Source: CAWDCV01 sp963728125 (lineage in GTDB: Bacteria; Actinomycetota; Actinomycetes; CAWDCV01). Taken from it: a stretch of 64,000 nt of DNA. The notes under the pieces were generated by a model. That model was not told the DNA's origin. It saw only the letters and a list, made by a program, of their open reading frames with translations, and did not search any database. Position 1 is the first letter of the stretch, and each line of letters begins with the position of its first letter. The stretch covers positions 1 to 64,000 of the forward strand of contig CAVSIZ010000003.1 of assembly GCA_963728125.1 (NCBI GenBank), given 5' to 3'. The position numbers and the translations under genes were made by a program. Shown piece by piece: positions 62,015 through 64,000 of this stretch.

Positions 62015-62704
62015 GTGCGCAACGAGCCACCGCCGAGCCGCTGGATCTTCCCACCGCCGAGCGCAGCCGACGCGGAGGGGATCGTCGCCCTGGGCGCGGA
62101 TCTGCTGCCTGGAACGTTGCTGGCTGCCTACCGCTCCGGCCTTTTTCCGATGCCGATCGGGCGACGGTACCCAATGGCCTGGTGGTCACCGGATCCGCGG
62201 GGGATCTTGCCGCTGGAGTCGTTGCGCATCAGCCGGTCGCTGCGAGCATCGACGCGCCGATTCGAGGTGACCGTCGATGCCGCCTTTGCTCGAGTGGTGC
62301 TCGGCTGCAGCGACCCGGGTCGCCCGCACGGGTGGATCAGCCGCGACATCCGAGACGCCTACGTGGTGCTGCACCGGCTCGGCTGGGCGCACAGCGTCGA
62401 GGCGTGGGCGCCGGACGGGACATTGGCCGGCGGCCTGTACGGCGTGGCCATCGGCGGACTGTTCGCCGGCGAATCAATGTTCTCGGCGGTGCGCGACGCG
62501 TCAAAGGTGGCGCTGGTGCACCTGGTTGGCTTGCTCCGTGCGGATCCACGACCGCACCGGTTGCTGGACGTCCAGTGGGCGACCCCGCACATGCAATCGC
62601 TCGGCGCCCGTGCGATCCCACGCGAGGAGTACCTGGCCCTGCTCGCCCGTGCTCTCGAGCTGCCGCTTCCCGAGGCGTTCGCTCAGCGCAGCGAGCTCAG
62701 CTGA
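62015..62704 (+). CDS. aat: Leucyl/phenylalanyl-tRNA:protein transferase
   Basis: Attaches Leu or Phe from aminoacyl-tRNA to N-terminal basic residues, marking proteins for ClpAP (N-end rule). The 229-residue product has the family motifs FPPPSAADAEGIVALGADLL, YRSGLFPMP and WWSPDPRGILPLE, and GLYGVAIGGLFAGESMFS, HLVGLLRADP. GTG start at 62015, 23 bases after the kinase stop. Its 3' end overlaps the convergent TusA gene by 8 bases. Confidence 0.93.
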   Translation: MRNEPPPSRWIFPPPSAADAEGIVALGADLLPGTLLAAYRSGLFPMPIGRRYPMAWWSPDPRGILPLESLRISRSLRASTRRFEVTVDAAFARVVLGCSDPGRPHGWISRDIRDAYVVLHRLGWAHSVEAWAPDGTLAGGLYGVAIGGLFAGESMFSAVRDASKVALVHLVGLLRADPRPHRLLDVQWATPHMQSLGARAIPREEYLALLARALELPLPEAFAQRSELS

Positions 62705-62951
62705 GGCGGCGGACGAGGTACGCGCTGCCGCGTCCGTCGTCGAGGTCGACAGCGCCGACGTACTCCTGTCCGCGCATTCCGCACCACGCGGGGACGTCGA
62801 CGCGGGCCGCTGAGTCGTCAGCCAGCACGGCGATGACCTCGCCGACGTCGACGTCGCGCAGGTGACGAGCTAGCTCGATGACGGGTACCGGGCAGCGGCG
62901 CCCCAGCGCATCGATGACGAGCTGAGCGCCCTCGACTCCGTACCTCGTCAC
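62697..62951 (-). CDS. TusA/SirA-family sulfur carrier-like protein
   Basis: An 84-residue protein with the TusA motif: active-site Cys in LGRRCPVPVIELARHLRDV (C-P-x-P), which carries a persulfide in the family. It is encoded just downstream of a cysteine desulfurase (overlap of 4 bases), the natural persulfide donor, so the two probably work as a sulfur relay for tRNA thiolation or cofactors. GTG at 62951 chosen by family fit. Confidence 0.8.
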   Translation of the reverse strand: MTRYGVEGAQLVIDALGRRCPVPVIELARHLRDVDVGEVIAVLADDSAARVDVPAWCGMRGQEYVGAVDLDDGRGSAYLVRRLS

Positions 62952-64000
62952 AGCCCACCCACTCCGGCGGTATCCCGCAGTCGGCTCACGACGCCGGGCA
63001 GGACGTCGAGGAAGCGGTGCACGTCCTCGTCTGTCGTAGCGCGGGTGAGTGATACCCGGACGTTTCCATGGGACAGCACGCCCATCGCCTCGAGTACGTG
63101 ACTCGGCTGTATCGCGCTCGACGTGCACGACGAGCCAGACGACACCGCGAACCCACGCCGATCGAGCTCGTGCAGCAACGCCTCGCCGTCCACGTACAGG
63201 CAAGAGAACGTCACCAGGTGCGGCAGCCGCAACGTGGGATGCCCAACCACCTCCACGTCTGGCACGAGCTCCGGGACCCGGCGCCGGATGAGGTCGACCA
63301 GCGGTCGCTGGAACGTGTCGAGCTCTGCCGCTTCAGCCAGCCGGGCCTCCAGCGCGGTCGCCGCCGCCAAGATCATGGGGACGTTCTCGAACCCCGGAGC
63401 GCGCCCGCTCTCGCGCTCGTCGGCCGGTCCAGGGGTCCGCCACCGAAGGCCGTGCCGGATTGCAAGGACGCCTACGCCGGCAGGGCCACCCCACTTGTGT
63501 GCGCTCGCGGTGAGGTACGACCAGCCGTCCTCGACGGCGAAGCGGCCAACGGTCTGGGCGGCATCGACGAGAAGGGGGACGCCGCGGTCGCGGCACAGTG
63601 ACGTGACCTCGAGCACCGGTTGCAGCGAGCCCACCTCGTGATTCGCGGATTGCAGGCAGGCCAGGGCGGTGTCATTCCGCAGGCACGTGGCGTACTCCTC
63701 GGCGTCCACCCTTCCCGTGCGGTCGACCGGCGCGGAGCTGACATCGCCGCCGTCGCGCTCGTGCCGCTCGGCCGCGTGCAACACCGCAGAGTGCTCGACG
63801 GCGCTGATGACCAGGTGACGACCGATCCGCCGACGGGCGTGCAGCGCGCCGAGGATGCCGACGTGCAGTGCCTGCGTGCCGGAGGCGAGGAAGGTGATCT
63901 CGTCGGGGCGCGCGCCGAGCCCCGCGGCCACGGATTCGCGGGCCCGGTCGAGCAGCAACCGCGCCTGCCGAGCCTCCCGGTAGAGCCGAGCCGGATCGGC
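62948..64000 (-). CDS. Cysteine desulfurase, N-terminus cut by window edge
   Basis: Pyridoxal-phosphate enzyme that takes sulfur from cysteine. The 351 visible codons contain the PLP-phosphate stretch ITFLASGTQALHVGILGAL, the His of VISAVEHSAVL, VDAAQTVGRF, the Schiff-base Lys in LTASAHKWGGPAGVGVL and the active-site Cys in AVSSGSSCTSSAIQPSHVLE. The N-terminal portion lies beyond 64000. The form (IscS/NifS-like rather than SufS-like) is suggested by SSGSSCTS. Its stop overlaps the TusA-like gene. Confidence 0.92.
   Translation of the reverse strand, partial: ADPARLYREARQARLLLDRARESVAAGLGARPDEITFLASGTQALHVGILGALHARRRIGRHLVISAVEHSAVLHAAERHERDGGDVSSAPVDRTGRVDAEEYATCLRNDTALACLQSANHEVGSLQPVLEVTSLCRDRGVPLLVDAAQTVGRFAVEDGWSYLTASAHKWGGPAGVGVLAIRHGLRWRTPGPADERESGRAPGFENVPMILAAATALEARLAEAAELDTFQRPLVDLIRRRVPELVPDVEVVGHPTLRLPHLVTFSCLYVDGEALLHELDRRGFAVSSGSSCTSSAIQPSHVLEAMGVLSHGNVRVSLTRATTDEDVHRFLDVLPGVVSRLRDTAGVGGL

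Noticed and set aside
1..64000. CRISPR arrays, tRNA and rRNA genes
   Set aside because: I looked for regular spaced repeats, tRNA cloverleaf ends and rRNA-like stretches and saw none. Short tRNA genes could be missed without a covariance-model search.

Overview
This is GC-rich DNA from an actinobacterium (Actinomycetota). The evidence is the gene set and the start signals: GlnE and GlnI with an upstream GlnR-type box, a mycothiol-dependent enzyme of the maleylpyruvate isomerase family, DUF4191, DUF3043, DUF1707 and 13E12/DUF222 families, a psp operon of the PspA-PspAA-HtpX-PspAB type, and many GTG starts placed 6-8 bases after a TANNNT hexamer, which suggests leaderless mRNAs. I cannot fix the genus by reading. 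No tRNA, rRNA, CRISPR array or complete insertion sequence was seen.

Layout. 1-9.9 kb: the end of glnE, coupled to an epoxide-hydrolase-like gene and an MFS gene; a MerR/GyrI regulator with its own operator; a YiiX-like papain-fold protein; a large FAD/Fe-S dehydrogenase; then a decayed stretch (7.58-9.14 kb) holding fossils of a type I restriction methylase (hsdM) and an IS110-type transposase around a membrane-protein gene. 9.9-14.4 kb: glnA, an RDD protein, DUF4191, lipA and lipB. 14.5-20.3 kb: an MMPL exporter, a peptidase E homologue, an FAD oxidoreductase and a membrane-anchored Ser/Thr kinase. 20.3-24.7 kb: a TIGR01777 epimerase, sucB and lpdA, so lipoate synthesis and transfer (lipA, lipB) lie close to the lipoyl enzyme that needs them. 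24.7-37.1 kb: an accessory block between lpdA and pepA. It has a cyclic-nucleotide-binding transporter-like protein overlapping a class III cyclase/STAND ATPase, an MMPL/VOC pair divergent from a two-component system, and a 13E12 HNH gene. 37.1-43.9 kb: pepA, gcvT, a glutamine-amidotransferase-like hydrolase, a DivIVA-like coiled coil and small enzymes. 43.9-50.8 kb: an MFS/VOC pair, the cobalamin lower-pathway genes cobS-cobT-cobU (the last fused to a metallo-beta-lactamase domain), an aldo/keto reductase and DUF3043. 50.9-53.6 kb: the psp membrane-stress operon. 53.7-64 kb: a sugar kinase, nadA, a GNAT, glycerate kinase, erpA, a pair of P-loop ATPases, a PfkB kinase, aat, a TusA-like protein and a cysteine desulfurase cut by the right edge.

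A feature that runs through the window is the presence of single-base indels, mostly +1 in short C/G runs, that break otherwise well-conserved genes (glnE, hydrolase, MFS, cyclase C-terminus, DUF222, second ATPase, PfkB). Their pattern looks more like consensus or assembly error than biological decay, and frames given here should be read with that in mind.

The most interesting candidate systems are the cyclase plus cyclic-nucleotide-binding membrane protein operon (25.1-30.5 kb), whose layout recalls cyclic-nucleotide signalling and defence pairs such as Pycsar, and the two-gene P-loop ATPase operon (58.9-60.9 kb), where one partner has Arg in place of the Walker A Lys, ends in a winged helix, and has a palindrome over its putative promoter.
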